Program-made: the position numbers and the translations under genes
Part shown: positions 25,840-50,411 of the stretch, in pieces
Numbering within the stretch: the first letter of the stretch is position 1
Layout of the letters: the number at the start of each line of letters is the position of its first letter
Source of the DNA: Allolobophora icterica
Taxonomy: Eukaryota; Annelida; Clitellata; Crassiclitellata; Lumbricidae
Direction of reading: 5' to 3'
Length of the DNA: 64,000 bases
NCBI GenBank assembly: GCA_963556255.1
Contig: OY744611.1
Span: forward strand, 4,685,236 to 4,749,235
Notes under the pieces: model-generated
The model's database searches: none
Seen by the model: the letters and a program-made list of their open reading frames with translations, nothing else
What the model was told of the DNA's origin: nothing

Positions 25840-26070
25840 TAATATTTTTTCTTTAATTAAGCGCCTGCAAACGCACTGCGCTGTACAAGTACATGTTATG
25901 CGATAAATCTTAACTACTAACAGAACAGACAGCAGTGTATTTTACACGGCGCAAATTGCAGCCTACAAAGCTGTCCGCCTACGGGACTCGATCTCTGTAC
26001 CTCTCGCACTCTACGCCAGATCTTATCCAATACGCTACCGGGCCCCTTATCCTGATCCATCCAATCGGCC
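25840..26070 (-). mobile_element. tRNA-derived SINE (family 2), antisense
   Basis: Plus strand reads a tail-side block (CGCCTGCAAACGCACTG) and then an inverted B box (GGGACTCGATCT). Related copies on the same strand: 29455-29660 and 31024-31290. Boundaries approximate. Confidence 0.55.
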
Positions 26071-26304
26071 ATTATAATTCCCTCTTCTCTCGATTTAAAC
26101 ACAATCCTCCGTAAGATTCATCTGTCTCCTGCTCTCCCTGGTCCAACAATCATAATAATTCATTTTGTTTTCCATACGATAATGCAGAACACCTCAGAAA
26201 TGCAACGGCGCTCTTGAATCAGCTGTTGCCCTATAAGTAGCGCAGTAAAAAAGATACGAGATTACGATAGGATAGAATAGAATCAATGGAGTATAGAAAT
26301 ACGA

Positions 26305-26560
26305 CTGACGGTCGACAGTCTAGTGATTAGCGTGTTCAACTGCGAACCGAGAGGTCGGGGTTCAAATCTCCGCCTATAGGCAGAAACTTGGTTAGATTTA
26401 CCTCCACCTGCGCCCCCTACCCAACTCAGATGCAATGAGTAAAGTGACCGTACAATGTCAGTGGGAAGGTGATACGGCGGAAGAGAGAACTGGACACTCG
26501 CCCTCGTATGTCGAGCTAAGAAAAAAAGTCGCTTTACACTTCTACCATGCTGCCTCACAC
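26305..26560 (+). mobile_element. tRNA-derived SINE (family 1)
   Basis: A box TCTAGTGATTAGCGTG, good B box GGGTTCAAATC, body GACCGTACAATGTCAGTGGG. A copy at the paralogous position downstream of copy 3 (43850) shows it predates that duplication. Confidence 0.75.
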
Positions 26561-26727
26561 CCTAGCTTTTCTTCTATACTTTACATCGCAGCTAACGAAT
26601 GAACGAACGGATGAACCAACGACGCGTGTTAGAATGACTTAGTTCACATACGATCATTTGAAAAGTATTTAAAAGCGCTATAGACGTCTCCATATGAAAA
26701 TATGATATGTGATGAATGGGTTTCTAG

Positions 26728-26924
26728 CAGGGCCGTAGCCAGGATTTTGTTTCGGGGGGTGTTTTCTATTTCGGGGGGTGTTTTCTCGTCCTTGAGCAAG
26801 CCGAAATGCAACCGAGTCAACCGACCAAGGGGTTTGTCGTTAGTAAATGCATTATTTTATTTTTACATTATTTAATTTCGGGGGGTGTTTAAACACCAAA
26901 AACACCCCCCTAGCTACGGCCTTG
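26728..26924. mobile_element. hAT-like MITE, 197 bp
   Basis: 8-bp target duplication GTTTCTAG (26720-26727, 26925-26932); termini CAGGGCCGTAGCCAGG and, inverted, CAAGGCCGTAGCTAGG. Inner words TTCGGGGGGTGTTT repeat near both ends. Copy 3 has the uninterrupted site at about 44252. Confidence 0.85.
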
Positions 26925-28136
26925 GTTTCTAGAGCCAAATGCGCTTCCTTTTTTGACTCCAGTTCAGTGACGTGTTGGCCTGCCACACACCTGCACTTTG
27001 TCTATGCGCTGTCTGTCTGTCTGCTGTCTGTCCCTTTTGTCTCTATACATGCGTGCGTGAATTTATGTATCCATGCATTTATGTATGCATGTGAATATGT
27101 ATATGTATTTGCACACATTATAGGATTTGAAACAAACAAATGGATATACAGATACATACATACATACATACTCATAGACATAAAAAAAACAGACAGTCAC
27201 AGTCACAAAAAGACAGGCATCTATACATAGTACATTCCTCCATACATGCAGACATATTAAGGCATCGTCAAATATACATACACACAAGCATGCAGACACA
27301 GACAATGTGAGACATACGTCCCTGCATATTTAAGTCGTCAGCAGGTCGATGCAATTGTGCATTGTTTCGACGACAGATGGCTGGCTTGATGCCACATGAC
27401 AAGAATCCCCGTCTAGTTATTGTCCGAAGTCGAGGTCAGCATCTGACCCGTGAGTATGTATTTATGTTTAGTGTTGTGCGTTCAGAGACGTCCATGAGGC
27501 TTTTGACACAGTTGAGCGTTCTGGGCTGCACATGTATGACTATTATGAACCTAGGTTTTAAAAGGCATTTCGCAACGCCGATTGCTAAGGTTTATATCAT
27601 GGTCTTAAAAGAGACTACCGTTGAGCTTAGCCTCCCTCCTTTCCCATTTTCTCTATGGTCATCTGGCAACCGGACTCGGACCTGCAATTAGGTATCTTTG
27701 GATAATCCCGTTAGTGAATAAACTGGTGCCCTTCGCTTAGCTTTTAAGTAGCGCTTTAGAAATTTAGAAATTATGATTACGCTTTGTATATGTATATATC
27801 TGTAAGAAGTGTCGAGTCAGTTTTGAAGTATTTGACTGAATAGCTTAACAGATTCGGGCTAGGTTTTTAACCCTTTCAGTTTATGAACTTTGCAAGGCTT
27901 TTGACAGTCGACCGTTCAGTTTTGTAGATTGTACTTGACATTGCTAATCACTGAGAGGCAGAAACAGTTCATTAGCTGTATGTATGTATTTGTGTATGCA
28001 TGTAAGTACTATGTATGTACATGTATATATGTTTGATGTAAGTATTGTTTATCCGTAAGTGTAAACTGTAACATTGAAGAGCTGATCAATTTGCGCAAGG
28101 CGTTTGACACAGTCGATCATAATCTCAGTTTAAACA

Positions 28137-28444
28137 ATGCGACGTGAAACAACTCTTGTTCTTCGTCTCTCGCTGACCATATCCGGAACGCTGGCCGGAA
28201 CCTTGGACGAGAACAAAGATGGCGTCGACGACTGTAGCGACCGGAACCGGGACGAAAACCGGACCACGGGAAAACTGGTTACGGATACGGGCATGATGGG
28301 TATGCGTAGCCGTGCTACTCAGGGTCCGGGTATCCGTATGGGTATGCGCATCCTTTCTACAACGGACACGGTTACGGTGACCATGGTTACGGTCGCTTTG
28401 GTTATGGCGTCCCTCATTATGACGGTGGTTATTATGGATCCTGA
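28137..28444 (+). pseudogene. Secreted GY-rich peptide gene, copy 2 (frameshifted)
   Basis: Starts MRRETTLVLRLSLTISGTLA, a signal peptide interrupted by Arg, then DENKDGVDD. A single-base deletion near 28252 shifts the frame inside the second DxNxDG loop, and the original frame also has a TAG codon near 28306. The total length is 308 nt against 309 in the intact copy. The shifted frame stays open but loses the Gly/Tyr composition. The AAG|GTAAGC donor is kept at 28462, but I find no matching 3' exon downstream. Non-functional. Confidence 0.8.
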
Positions 28445-28505
28445 AGCGCATCGCGAACTAAGGTAAGCAGGTATGGTAGATCAGGTGGATTTACATGAAG
28501 GCACT

Positions 28506-28588
28506 ACATAAATACATACATACATACATACATATATACATACATACATACATACATACATACATACATACATACATACATACATACA
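28506..28588. repeat. (ATAC)n microsatellite
   Basis: Tetranucleotide array inside what should be the 3'-UTR intron of peptide copy 2. Confidence 0.9.
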
Positions 28589-28699
28589 CGTAAATGTATG
28601 CATACATATATGTGTACATAGATGCACATATACATACTTAGATGCATAGGTACACACATACATACATGCATACGTACATGCCTAATATAGCCTACTCTT

Positions 28700-29369
28700 T
28701 TTAAGAGCACGAGCACTCGGGGGAAGGTCGGGAGAAATGTCCGGGGAAATTTCAGGGGAAATGTCCTAATTCCCTTTCTTTGCCATTATTTACAGGCTAC
28801 AAACATTTTAACTTAAGTTAAAACCGTTACTGACTGTAGGCTTGCAATGTATGAGATTTCACTATAGTCTCACAATACAACTTTAAAATGTCAATAAAAT
28901 ACGCGAAAATGGTAAATTACCTGTAAACTCCAGTTGACATAAAGGGCAACAAAATATATAAAAGGCTCAGCCCCTTCCATATCTGCTGCGCCATATACAG
29001 ATCGACCTGCTAGGTCATGCCCTGGGAAATCTCTCTAAAGTTGCCTGTGAACCTACATCGCTAGACAACCTCGGCTCGAGTTGTAAGTCAGATAATCTGC
29101 CGACTGAAGAATATGCCCCGGTTAAAGCGCTACTGAGGCTACTCGATCATAATAATTATGACCATTTTCTCCAGGCCGCGTAGCCTACTAATTTATAGGC
29201 TACTATGTGCAACAAACATAGCGCTATGATGCTCATCACCCCATCGATTTCAGCGCTGTTATGATATAAAAAGAATGTAAGAATACGGTTTAAAAATACC
29301 AAGTTGAGTACAAGTTGAGGACTTATTACCATTGAGACATTACATTTAGGTTGTGGTATAATAATATTG
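28700..29369. other. Spacer upstream of copy 3
   Basis: Aligns with 10640-11213. No gene seen. Confidence 0.5.
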
Positions 29370-29450
29370 GGGTACTCGATAATGTAGTGATTAGCGTGCT
29401 GCACTGTCAATTAAGAGGTCGGAGGTTCAAATCCCCGCTAAGGCAGATAT
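29370..29450 (+). mobile_element. tRNA-derived SINE head (family 1), truncated
   Basis: A box TAATGTAGTGATTAGCGTG and B box GGTTCAAATCC. Paralogous to the SINE at 11214. Not a real tRNA gene: the acceptor stem does not close and the family is repeated. Confidence 0.65.
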
Positions 29451-29454
29451 TTAT

Positions 29455-29660
29455 AATAATAATTTTTATATTCTTTATTATTTCAAACCGAAAGACGCAG
29501 TAAGATTACATTGAAACATGAAAGTACAATCAAGATCTTAATTAACACACGGTTTGGCAGCCATGCAAGGCGCCGCCCTAGAGGGGGGTTACGGGAGTCG
29601 ATCCGCGTACTTTATGCTATCCTCGCCATGAGTGTTACCACTACTCTATCCCCCTCCCCA
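29455..29660 (-). mobile_element. SINE (family 2), antisense
   Basis: Starts with a tail-like AATAATAATTTTTATATTC, then GACGCAGTAAGATTACATTG, and an inverted B box GGGAGTCGATCC. Inserted next to the family 1 SINE. Confidence 0.55.
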
Positions 29661-30600
29661 ATAATCTCAGTTTAAGCATTGCGACGTGAGTCTACTCTTG
29701 TTCTTCTTCTCTAGAAAATGAAACTGAGAGTCAAATATGTTAGCAGTTTAAAGAGAAATCATGTTGGCAACCTATATAGTTTAATGTGAATGTTGTTTGT
29801 TAAATTGCTGATGCAAGATGTTTGATAATTATGACGCTGGCGGTCGATGTTGCCATGAAGAAGAAGGAAAGAGCAGTCCCTTAAGCTAGCCATGAGCCAG
29901 CCGTGGCTATGAATGTAGATGTAAATGTAAATCTCCGGAATTTCTCAGCGCCACAAAAAGGAAGACAGCTTATCACCGGCGCTATATCAAAACAAGTCCG
30001 CAATAGCCATATCCGCCTTGTCCGTTCCGGTGCCAGGTCAGAGTCCGTGGAGGTCAAGCCGAGGAGACAGCAGGGTGCTACGGTGGTAATGCTTTAAGGT
30101 AGTGCTTTGGTATGAAGTGTTAGCGACTTCATTTTCTGAGCCTTGGCATATGAGGGCAGGTGGCCAATCCTCTCCCTCGCCGTCTCATCCTCTCACCGAC
30201 AGTGTACGGTCAGTGTAATCGCTATAGCTGAGTAGGCTATGAGATGTCTTGAAAATAATGACTAAACAAGGGGGCAAGCAAGCACAATGAAAAGTCCGTA
30301 TGCAGAGCAAAGTATGTCTCTTTAGCTCTGTAGTCAACTATGTCAATTCCTAAATGTTGCCAGAACAACTAAAAATTGTGTCTCATCAGAGACGCAATTA
30401 CTTTCGTCAACCCTCTAACCTTTTCTCTGACTGCAAACTCTATAGCATTTACGGGAGCGAATGTCAAACGTTCAGGCGCAATGAGACAAACTACAATGAT
30501 GTGTTGTTGTGATAAGGCACAAACGGTTTTCCTAATAATAGACGCCAATCAATTTACATCCTGCTTTTTGACTCAACCACGGAGTAGGCCCTAGGCTTTG
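29661..30600. other. Spacer, with an antisense SINE fragment at about 30105-30250
   Basis: Contains a second partial copy of the sequence around the peptide start (CTCAGTTTAAGCATTGCGACG, 29666-29690), then unrecognised sequence and a family 1 SINE body in reverse (GGTGGCCAATCCTCTCCCTC). The block 30400-30600 aligns with 12130-12250 upstream of copy 2, the 5' flank of the gene. Confidence 0.5.
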
Positions 30601-30660
30601 TATTTTTCATTATGTTTCTTATTAGGCCTAAATCAGTAGCAATTTCATAAATGTTGAAAG

Positions 30661-30737
30661 TTCTGAGAAAGTAATCGTTGTTAATTAGAAGAGCGTCGTT
30701 TCATAAACCAAATAGTATCATAATTAGGCTATATAAG
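30661..30737 (+). promoter_or_regulatory. Putative promoter of copy 3: TTCnnnGAA site and TATA box
   Basis: TTCTGAGAA at 30661-30669 (STAT/GAS-like) and TATATAAG at 30730-30737, 42 nt before the start codon. The order and spacing match copy 2, although the flanking sequence has diverged. Confidence 0.5.
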
Positions 30738-30771
30738 GACCTTATTTAATTCATTTCTGTATCGGAACACA

Positions 30772-43156
<12,385 letters not shown>

Positions 43157-45408
43157 ACGAGCTTATTATTAACATAGTCTGACCAACAAACATAATTTCT
43201 AACCTATTGCGATTTCTAAGATGAAGCTATTTAGTCCATAATATTTAATAGGTATAGAAATACGATTCCGCTTATTTTCTGTAAGTGTATAAAACCTCCA
43301 CTTTAGAGAAATCACAGACATGTATGTTATACGTAGAGAATATATACGACGCTCCTCATATCCGTAATCGTTAGACAGTCACTGTCGTAATTCTGTATCA
43401 AAACATACTGAACCCTCTGGCTAAAAAGTTGCGTTTGTCACTGATCTGACCCAACTTGACTCTGGATACTGACCTGATACCGAAAAATGACCACAACCTC
43501 AACCTGGGTTGTGTGGGTTTCATTTTATATAGCGCTGGTTTATAAGCTGGTCGCCTCATGTAGCCTTTGCGTGGTGACGATAAATTTTTAAGATTTACAG
43601 ATACACTACAGCTTATCCTGATCCATCCAATTCCCGTTTCTCTCGACCTAAACCTCCGTAAGAATCTGTCTCCTGCTCTCCCTGGTTTAATAGCAATCAT
43701 AATTATTTTGCTTTCCATACGACATCGCTGAACGCCTCAGAATTGAGGCTCGTGTAATAAGCTGCTACCATATATAAGTACCGTAGGGCATTAGAAATTA
43801 CGAGATTATGGTTACGATAGAATAGAAAACAGAAACCATTACGGGTGTACGACATTCTTGTGGTTAGCGTGCTCAACTGTCAACCAAGAGGTCGGGGGTT
43901 CAAATCTCCGCCTGGGTAGAAACTTGTTTTCAGATTTCTGCTCCACTACACCCCGTAGCTAACTGAGTTAACTGACCGTAGACTGTTGATGGGAAGATAT
44001 CACGGCTAGAGAGAGAACAGGACACCCGCCCTCGTATGCCAAGGCTAAGAAAAAAAGTCGCCAGCACTTCTACCCATGGCTGCCTCTCAGGCTAGCTTAA
44101 GGAACGGGTCATCTTTTCTTCTACGTTACATCGCAGCTAACGGATGAACAAAAGAAACGTGTAGGAATGACTTGGGTCACTTATGATCATTTTAAAATAT
44201 TTTTGAGCGCTCTAGAAGTCTCCAAATGATAATATGAAATGTGATGAATTGGTTTCTAGAGTCAAATGCTCTTCCTTTTTCGACTCCAGTTCAGTGACGT
44301 GTTGCAATGCACACGCCTGCACTTTGGCAATATACTCCGCCTGTCTGTCTATCTGTCTGTCTGTCTGCTGTCTGTCCCTTTTCTCTGTATGCATGCATGC
44401 GTGGATTTATGTATCCCGATGCATGTATACATGGATACACAGATGCATACATACACACAGACAGACATACAGATAGACATACAAACAAACAGATAGTCGC
44501 AGTGTCACAGACAGACGGGCATCTATACATAGTACGTTCATACATGCACACAGATATACAAAAAGGACCAGATCAACAGACATACATATACGCACATAAT
44601 TATGTACAATGTCCATGCACACATGCGTATCTCAATCGTCGGTTGGTCGGTGTAAGCTTAGTGATTGTCCGAAGCCGAGGTCAGCATCTGACCCATGAGT
44701 GTATATATGTAGGCCTAGTGTTGTGCGTTCAGAGACATCCATGCGGCGTTTGATGCAGTTGAGCGTTCTCGGTTGCACAGGTGTGACTATTATATACCTA
44801 GGTTTTAAAAGGCATTTCGCAACGTCGATCGCGAAGGTTTGTATCATGGTTTTAATAGAGACGACAGTTGATGGGTTTAGTCTTCTTCTTCTTCGTACAC
44901 ATTTTCTCTCTGATCTTCAGACGTGGACATGCAATTGTGTATCTTTGGATAATCCCGCTGAAACGACACAACGCTAGTGAATAAGCTTGTGCTTTGCATT
45001 TAGCTTTTAAGTGGGGCTTTAGAAATTTAGAAATTGTGATTACGCTATGTATAATATGTATATATCTGTAAGAAGTGTTGAGTCAGTTTTGAAGTATTTG
45101 ACTGAATAGGTTAACAGATTTAAGCAAGGTTTTTGACTGCTGAGCTTTATGGACTTTGCACTTTGCAAGGCTTTGACAGTCGACCGTTCAGTTTTGTAGA
45201 TTGTATTTGGCACGGCTAATCACTGAGAGGCAGAACAGCTTATTAGCTGTATGTATGTAAAAGTGTATTCATGTATGCATGTGCATATGTATGTATGTAT
45301 GTTTGATGTAAGTATAAGTTTATCCATGAATGCAAACGTGTAACATTACAGAGTTCATCAATTGACGCAAGGCGTTTGACATAGTCGACCATCATCTCAG
45401 TTGAAACA
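43157..45408. other. Spacer between NHL copy 3 and peptide copy 3
   Basis: Carries the family 1 SINE at 43850, TGTC and ACAT short repeats (44340-44530), and LINE-tail-like debris (44640-45000). No gene seen. The possible 5' untranslated exon region is recognisable near 44640-44700. Confidence 0.5.
43850..44120 (+). mobile_element. tRNA-derived SINE (family 1)
   Basis: A box TTCTTGTGGTTAGCGTG, perfect B box GGTTCAAATCT, body CTGACCGTAGACTGTTGATG. Paralogue of 26305-26560. Confidence 0.75.
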
Positions 45409-45717
45409 ATGCGACGTGAAACCACACTTCTTCTACTTCTCTCGTTGGCCATATCCGGTGCTTTAGCCGGAACTTTCGACGAGAACAAAGATGGCGTCGA
45501 CGACCGTAGCGATCGGAACCGTGACGGAAAACCAGACCACGTGTTTTTCGGCTACGGATACGGGCACGATGGGTATGCGTACCCCTACCACGCAGGGTCC
45601 GAGTACCCGTATGGCTATGCGCATCCTTTCTACAACGGACATGGTTACGGTGACCATGGCTATGGTGGCTTTGGTTATGGTGTCCCTCATTATGACGGTG
45701 GTTATTATGGACACTGA
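45409..45717 (+). CDS. Secreted Gly/Tyr-rich peptide with two calcium-type loops (intact copy)
   Basis: 102 residues. MRRETTLLLLLSLAISGALA is a clear signal peptide with cleavage expected after Ala20, so the product is secreted. Residues 24-32 (DENKDGVDD) and 35-43 (DRNRDGKPD) fit the DxNxDGxxD calcium loop seen in thrombospondin type 3 and dockerin repeats. Residues 46-102 are Gly, Tyr and His rich (GYGYGHDGYAYPY, then HGYGDHGYGGFGYG). No cysteine is present. Such composition occurs in structural, adhesive and antimicrobial peptides; the function is not recognised. The start ATG has A at -3. The gene has a 3'-UTR intron (45736-46607). It is the only intact member of three. Confidence 0.75.
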   Translation: MRRETTLLLLLSLAISGALAGTFDENKDGVDDRSDRNRDGKPDHVFFGYGYGHDGYAYPYHAGSEYPYGYAHPFYNGHGYGDHGYGGFGYGVPHYDGGYYGH

Positions 45718-45735
45718 AGCGAATCGCGGACTAAG

Positions 45736-46607
45736 GTAAGCAGGTCTGTACATCGGACGGATCTACATGCTGGCGTCTCATTGCGTTGAATTGCATCGTT
45801 AGCCTACATTGCGATACATTGCATTTGCATAAGCATTTCATTATATTGATCTTATTATTGTTTTCTCATAATTGTGTAGTTGTAGTTGTAGCAGCACTAG
45901 TAGTCGTAGTACTAGTAGTAGTCGTGGTAGTGGTAGTAGTAGAAGTAGTTGCTGTTGTTATTGTTGATTTATTCTCAGTATCTTATGTTTTGCTTATGGC
46001 TGATGTCACTTCATATGCAACTCAATGTATATCATCTTTCCGGTTGACTCTTCCACCATAGTCTGGCTCTCTGTCTCAGTTGACTTACCTTCTTGCTGTT
46101 GAACTGATTACGGCTTGCTTTTATTATGATCAATGCACACGCCATCAACCCAACGGTTGATGTCTTGTGCATTAGACCAGGGTGCTGCAGATGTTGATTT
46201 TTAATAGCAGTAATAGTAGCAGTATTAGTAACATTGTCTATTTGTTTAAGGTTTTGCTGACGATGACGTTGATGGTGATGATGATGTTGTTGATGATTCT
46301 GATGTTGTTGTTGATGATGATGATTGTGATGATGAAAATGATGATAATGATGTATTTTTTGATAATCATGATGGTTGTGATGGCGATGATGATGATGTTA
46401 GTATGGAGATGTGATGATGACAACGAGGATGATAATGGTGATTAGTATTGGTGGTAGTGAAACTATATCTATTGTTTCCCAAGGAAACGAAAATGATGCG
46501 ATGTTGATTCGACCATTATTTTTTGTCTGTATGATGTTACCCATCGTAACTGCGACCTGTCATGGCATACGTGACCCCACTTACCCTTTTCTGTTTTTTT
46601 TATTCAG
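45736..46607. other. 3'-UTR intron of peptide gene copy 3
   Basis: Donor AAG|GTAAGC, acceptor TTTATTCAG. Contains GTAGTA-type (45885-45975) and GAT-type (46255-46440) imperfect triplet repeats. Confidence 0.6.
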
Positions 46608-46700
46608 GATTTAGAATCATCAAGAAACTAGAGGATGTTTTTCTTTGAAGAGGGATTCAAGAAATTTCACGGAATTTGTTCACATATTAACTAATAATAA
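46608..46700 (+). other. 3'-UTR exon of peptide gene copy 3
   Basis: Starts GATTTAGAATC; contains GAAGAGGGATTCAAGAAATTT conserved with copy 1, and an AATAAA near 46694. Confidence 0.5.
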
Positions 46701-46739
46701 ATATGACTGCTTGTAGTTTGGGAAAACTTTCACAGACAG

Positions 46740-47230
46740 GAATAGCTAAACAAATAAATAGAAAAATATATAATAATAACAACAACAACAACAACACCAG
46801 TAATAATAATAAAACAATGACAAGGATGATGATAATAATAACAAATCTTAAAATAATAAGGGTATTGATGATAAAAACGATAACCGTCCGAGAATTTCTT
46901 TGTATTTTCTCGATTTTTTTACTTTCTGAGGTATCATATACCTCGGGGGCAAAAATAGTAATCATCATCATCATCATCGTCATCATCACCATTATCATCA
47001 TACTCATCGTTATTATAATTATAGTCGTTTCGATATTAAAGTGCATTCTCATTTAGTCAAGGCTTTACTCTTTTACGTAGAATCAATAAATGAATTAAAT
47101 GAAAGAGCGAATAAACGAATGAATTCGTATTAATTAGTAACTTGTCTAGCTCCGGTCAGTCCGGTGTCTAACGCCCAAGGTATCTGGCGATGGCGCACCA
47201 AAACCAAGCCGTAATGAGGTCAATATCCAG
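46740..47230. other. Low-complexity AT-rich spacer
   Basis: AAC/AAT runs (46770-46860), ATC runs (46955-47000), AATGA-type runs. The CTGAGGTATCATATACCTCG tail near 46925 resembles LINE tails in this genome. Nothing coding. Confidence 0.6.
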
Positions 47231-47239
47231 AAGATCAGT

Positions 47240-48300
47240 CCCTTAGAAAGAGAGACAGAGTATGGTGGATAAGCAATTTGAAGAAAGTGTCAATCCGAGA
47301 AAGAGACGACGTAAGCGACTGACCAGACCAGAGAGATACAAGGATAGAGTTTCAAAATGTAGGTCCAGCAACTGAACAAGTCGCTCACCAAGAACAGTTC
47401 TATGCTTGGGTATGACCGTAGAGAGGCATTCAGATGACGTTGTTGGATAGCGATAGCACAGAGTTAATTTAAACTGATTAAAAAAATGAGGTTTGCTACT
47501 GTAACAGTTCAATATTTTACAGACCAGAAGTCCAACTTTGAAACAGATCCTTTGCGGAACAGAAATTTAATGCAATTATTGAAGTACAATGGTCAGATGC
47601 TTACATTTTGCTGTACTAGTAACAAATCTAGCCAAAGACTTCTAAATCCTTCGGAACTTCTGCAAATTAGACTTACTGATATTCACACGATGCGAGTTAC
47701 AGTAATCCAGTCAGCTGTGGATCAATGATTCAATGCAGACATATCCAGTCAGGTATTGACACAAGACGCCCAGTTCTACATAAGTCATGAATATGCATGC
47801 CCGAGGATATGAAACTGTCACTGGTGAGGGGAATAGTGGAGTCAAAAACAACACCCAGCTTAAGAACTGAATCAGTGAGTGTCCCAGTTTCAAAGATATA
47901 AACTATTCAAACTTATTCAGCACCTTTGGAGTGTTCGGTATCAAAAATTCAGCTGTCGATGGATAAAGGAATTTATACCTGGCCGTCATCCAGGACTGCA
48001 CCTCCTCATGTGCAGTGAACAACAGAAGCTAGTTACAGTAATCTATGCGACTGGACAACAATGAATTTGCCAGAGATATCCTTGAGGAAATGGTGATATA
48101 ATATCTAATTCTGCCTATATCACGAAGATAGGCCTACATATTTGATGTCTAACAAATAGGCCTACCATTTACACGATCAGCGAGAAACAGAGTCTGTAGA
48201 TTTGAAAACAACGCCGAAGTTTCGAACAGTGTCTCCCAGCTCAACAACAGTCACCCAGTTTCTATGACTTAAGCCATTGGCATTTCTTAAATTGCTGTGG
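47240..48300 (-). mobile_element. LINE remnants, antisense
   Basis: Minus-strand pieces such as LKLGVVFDSTIPLT and ELGDTVRNFGVVFKST are typical of the reverse transcriptase C-terminus (LGVxFDS). Two overlapping degenerate copies appear in tandem. The plus frame at 47486-47728 has no recognisable content. Confidence 0.5.
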
Positions 48301-48399
48301 AGAGCCCAGTAATAGAAAATCAGTTTTTGATGGATTAAGGAGTTTATTCGTCACTTTTGTGAGATACTGAAAAATGCGTTATGTTAAGTGTCCTGAAAC

Positions 48400-48560
48400 A
48401 TACATGCGTACATACATGCATACATACATACATAAATATATACAAACATTCATACATACCTGCATGCATGCTTGCATACATACAAACATACACATGCCAA
48501 CACATGCATAAATGCATACATACGTACATACATACGTACACACATACTTAAATACATATA
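48400..48560. repeat. Imperfect (ACAT)n array
   Basis: Tetranucleotide array with ACATGC variants. Confidence 0.85.
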
Positions 48561-48930
48561 TACATTGGCTGCTATCCACCTTTGCAGACCATGAAACACA
48601 ACGGACAACAGCTGCACAGACGAAGGACAAGACAATCTGCCAACAGATTTGAGTATAATAATCCGCATGAAATTGATATTCCGCTGAATGATTGTGAAGT
48701 ATCGTACTGAATGGCATCTAATGCACTGTCAACAAACCAGGGTCAAGCACTAAACCCCGAGAGAGAGGCCACACATTAGGAAAGCCTTGGAGGAATAATT
48801 GCCATTTAAGTATATTGAATGAATGAAGGAATGAACGAACGAAAGAAAGAGATCTCTGCACTTGGTGTAAAATCTGAACTCATGATATTCGTCCATAAAT
48901 TCTTCCAAATTGACCAATGCGCTTGAACGT
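48561..48930. other. Spacer without recognised feature
   Basis: No gene and no repeat apart from short GAAT/GAAC runs near 48820. Confidence 0.5.
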
Positions 48931-48935
48931 TTGCC

Positions 48936-49395
48936 CATCCATCCATCCGTCCATACATCCTTCCATCCATCCATCCATCCATCCATCCATCTCATTCATT
49001 CATTCATCCATCCATCCATCCATCCATCCATCCATCCATCCATCCTTCCATCCATTCATCCATACATCCAAACATCCGTTGGGCAATTTCTTCCCACTTC
49101 CTCTTCATTTCCCTCTTGCATGCAGTGGTCATTTGTATGCATCGCCGGCCACCCATAACGATGGCCACCCACGATGTTTTCTATCTCAATGGTCTTGTCA
49201 CTATGCAGAGTCCGATTCATTACACCTGTAAGGTGAAATTCTCTCATTCATTCATTCATTCATTCATTCATTCATTCATTTCGTCCACCCATTTATCGAT
49301 AGATTGGTCAGATAATAATCCCTCCATCCATCCACGGTGGATAGATGTTTGGTTGGAAAAACGGACGGACGGACGGACGGACGGACGGATGGATA
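48936..49395. repeat. Cluster of tetranucleotide arrays: (CATC)n, (CATT)n, (GGAC)n
   Basis: CATC at 48936-49076, CATT at 49245-49280, GGAC at 49361-49388, separated by unique DNA. Confidence 0.9.
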
Positions 49396-49587
49396 TAATA
49401 TCTGCGCTAAAGAAGTTAGTCGATAGTAAGCTTGTTTTCAGTCTACGAAACGGTAAGCCGGACTTGCCCACAGGACAAAACTCCTGACATGTTTCTCCCT
49501 ATATTTGCTCACACCTTCCCCGCTCCGATCAGTCAGTCAATCAACTTCAAAATCTGGCAGTGCTGAGAGATTTCCGCCTTCCACAGT

Positions 49588-49698
49588 ACCACCACCACCA
49601 CCACCACCACCACCACCACCACCACCACCACCACCACCACCACCACCACCACCACCACCACCACCACCACCACCACCACCACCACCACCACCACCACC
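49588..49698. repeat. (ACC)n microsatellite, about 110 bp
   Basis: Nearly perfect triplet repeat. Poly-Pro, poly-Val and poly-Gly frames across it are artefacts. Confidence 0.95.
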
Positions 49699-49844
49699 TC
49701 TACCACCCACGATTCGTCTGACTCCGCTCTTTTGCCACTCATTCCCACGCGGTCTTCTCCTTGCACTTGCTGCCACGAGAGCTCCATCCACCGCCGCTAG
49801 GTTGTACATAGGCTCCACATACACCTACATGCATAAAATAAATA

Positions 49845-49848
<4 letters not shown>

Positions 49849-49878
<30 letters not shown>
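49849..49878. repeat. (AT)n
   Basis: Short pure AT run. Confidence 0.9.
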
Positions 49879-49881
<3 letters not shown>

Positions 49882-50344
49882 GTGAAGCCTGTGTAAGCAA
49901 AATATATATGCTCTGATATTTAGCTGCAATATATTTATACATACCTACTATACGTGACATGTAACACGCATTCCTATTTTACGGACACAGACAGACATTT
50001 ACCGACAAGCTTACAGTGTGTATTAATATATCTATGCAATCTATATCTATATATATTTTATATATGTGAAAGTGAAACTACTATAATCCATGCATGTATA
50101 TCTAGATGTATACATGTGTATAATTATATATGTACATGTATATCTACATATTCAGTTATATAAGTATGTATAAATATGTACACTTATATGTTTGCATTTA
50201 TATTTATAAGTTGTTGTAGATGCGCGCACACTTTGCAAAGTTTTCTCACTCGGCCTAGCGTTGCTCTTGGCGTATATTCTGTCGGCGCTCGCGTCTCACA
50301 GACAGGCGCACACCTTGAGCAGTTGCTGGCAGCTGAAGGATCCT
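49879..50344. other. AT-rich spacer
   Basis: ATGTAT-rich sequence without genes. Confidence 0.5.
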
Positions 50345-50350
50345 ACAGAC

Positions 50351-50411
<61 letters not shown>

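Larger units (their letters stand above)
25544..28136. other. Spacer between NHL copy 2 and peptide gene copy 2
   Basis: Aligns with 6501-8025 and 43380-45408. Contains SINEs (25840-26070, 26305-26560), a MITE (26728-26924), TGTC and ACAT short repeats (26998-27300). The frames at 26847-27230 and 27362-27691 are low complexity or LINE-tail-like; I do not call them genes. A possible 5' untranslated exon ends at the GTGAGTATG donor near 27451. Confidence 0.5.

Noticed and set aside
27362..27691. 109-codon open frame upstream of peptide copy 2
   Set aside because: Frame is not conserved in the paralogous regions at 7300 and 44650, and its end resembles LINE-tail debris. Part may be a 5' untranslated exon.
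43850..43925. Possible tRNA genes at SINE heads (also 11214, 26305, 29370, 33151)
   Set aside because: A and B boxes are visible, but the cloverleaf stems do not close and the heads continue into repeated SINE bodies.
49505..49885. Poly-proline, poly-valine and poly-glycine frames
   Set aside because: Artefacts of the ACC triplet array.
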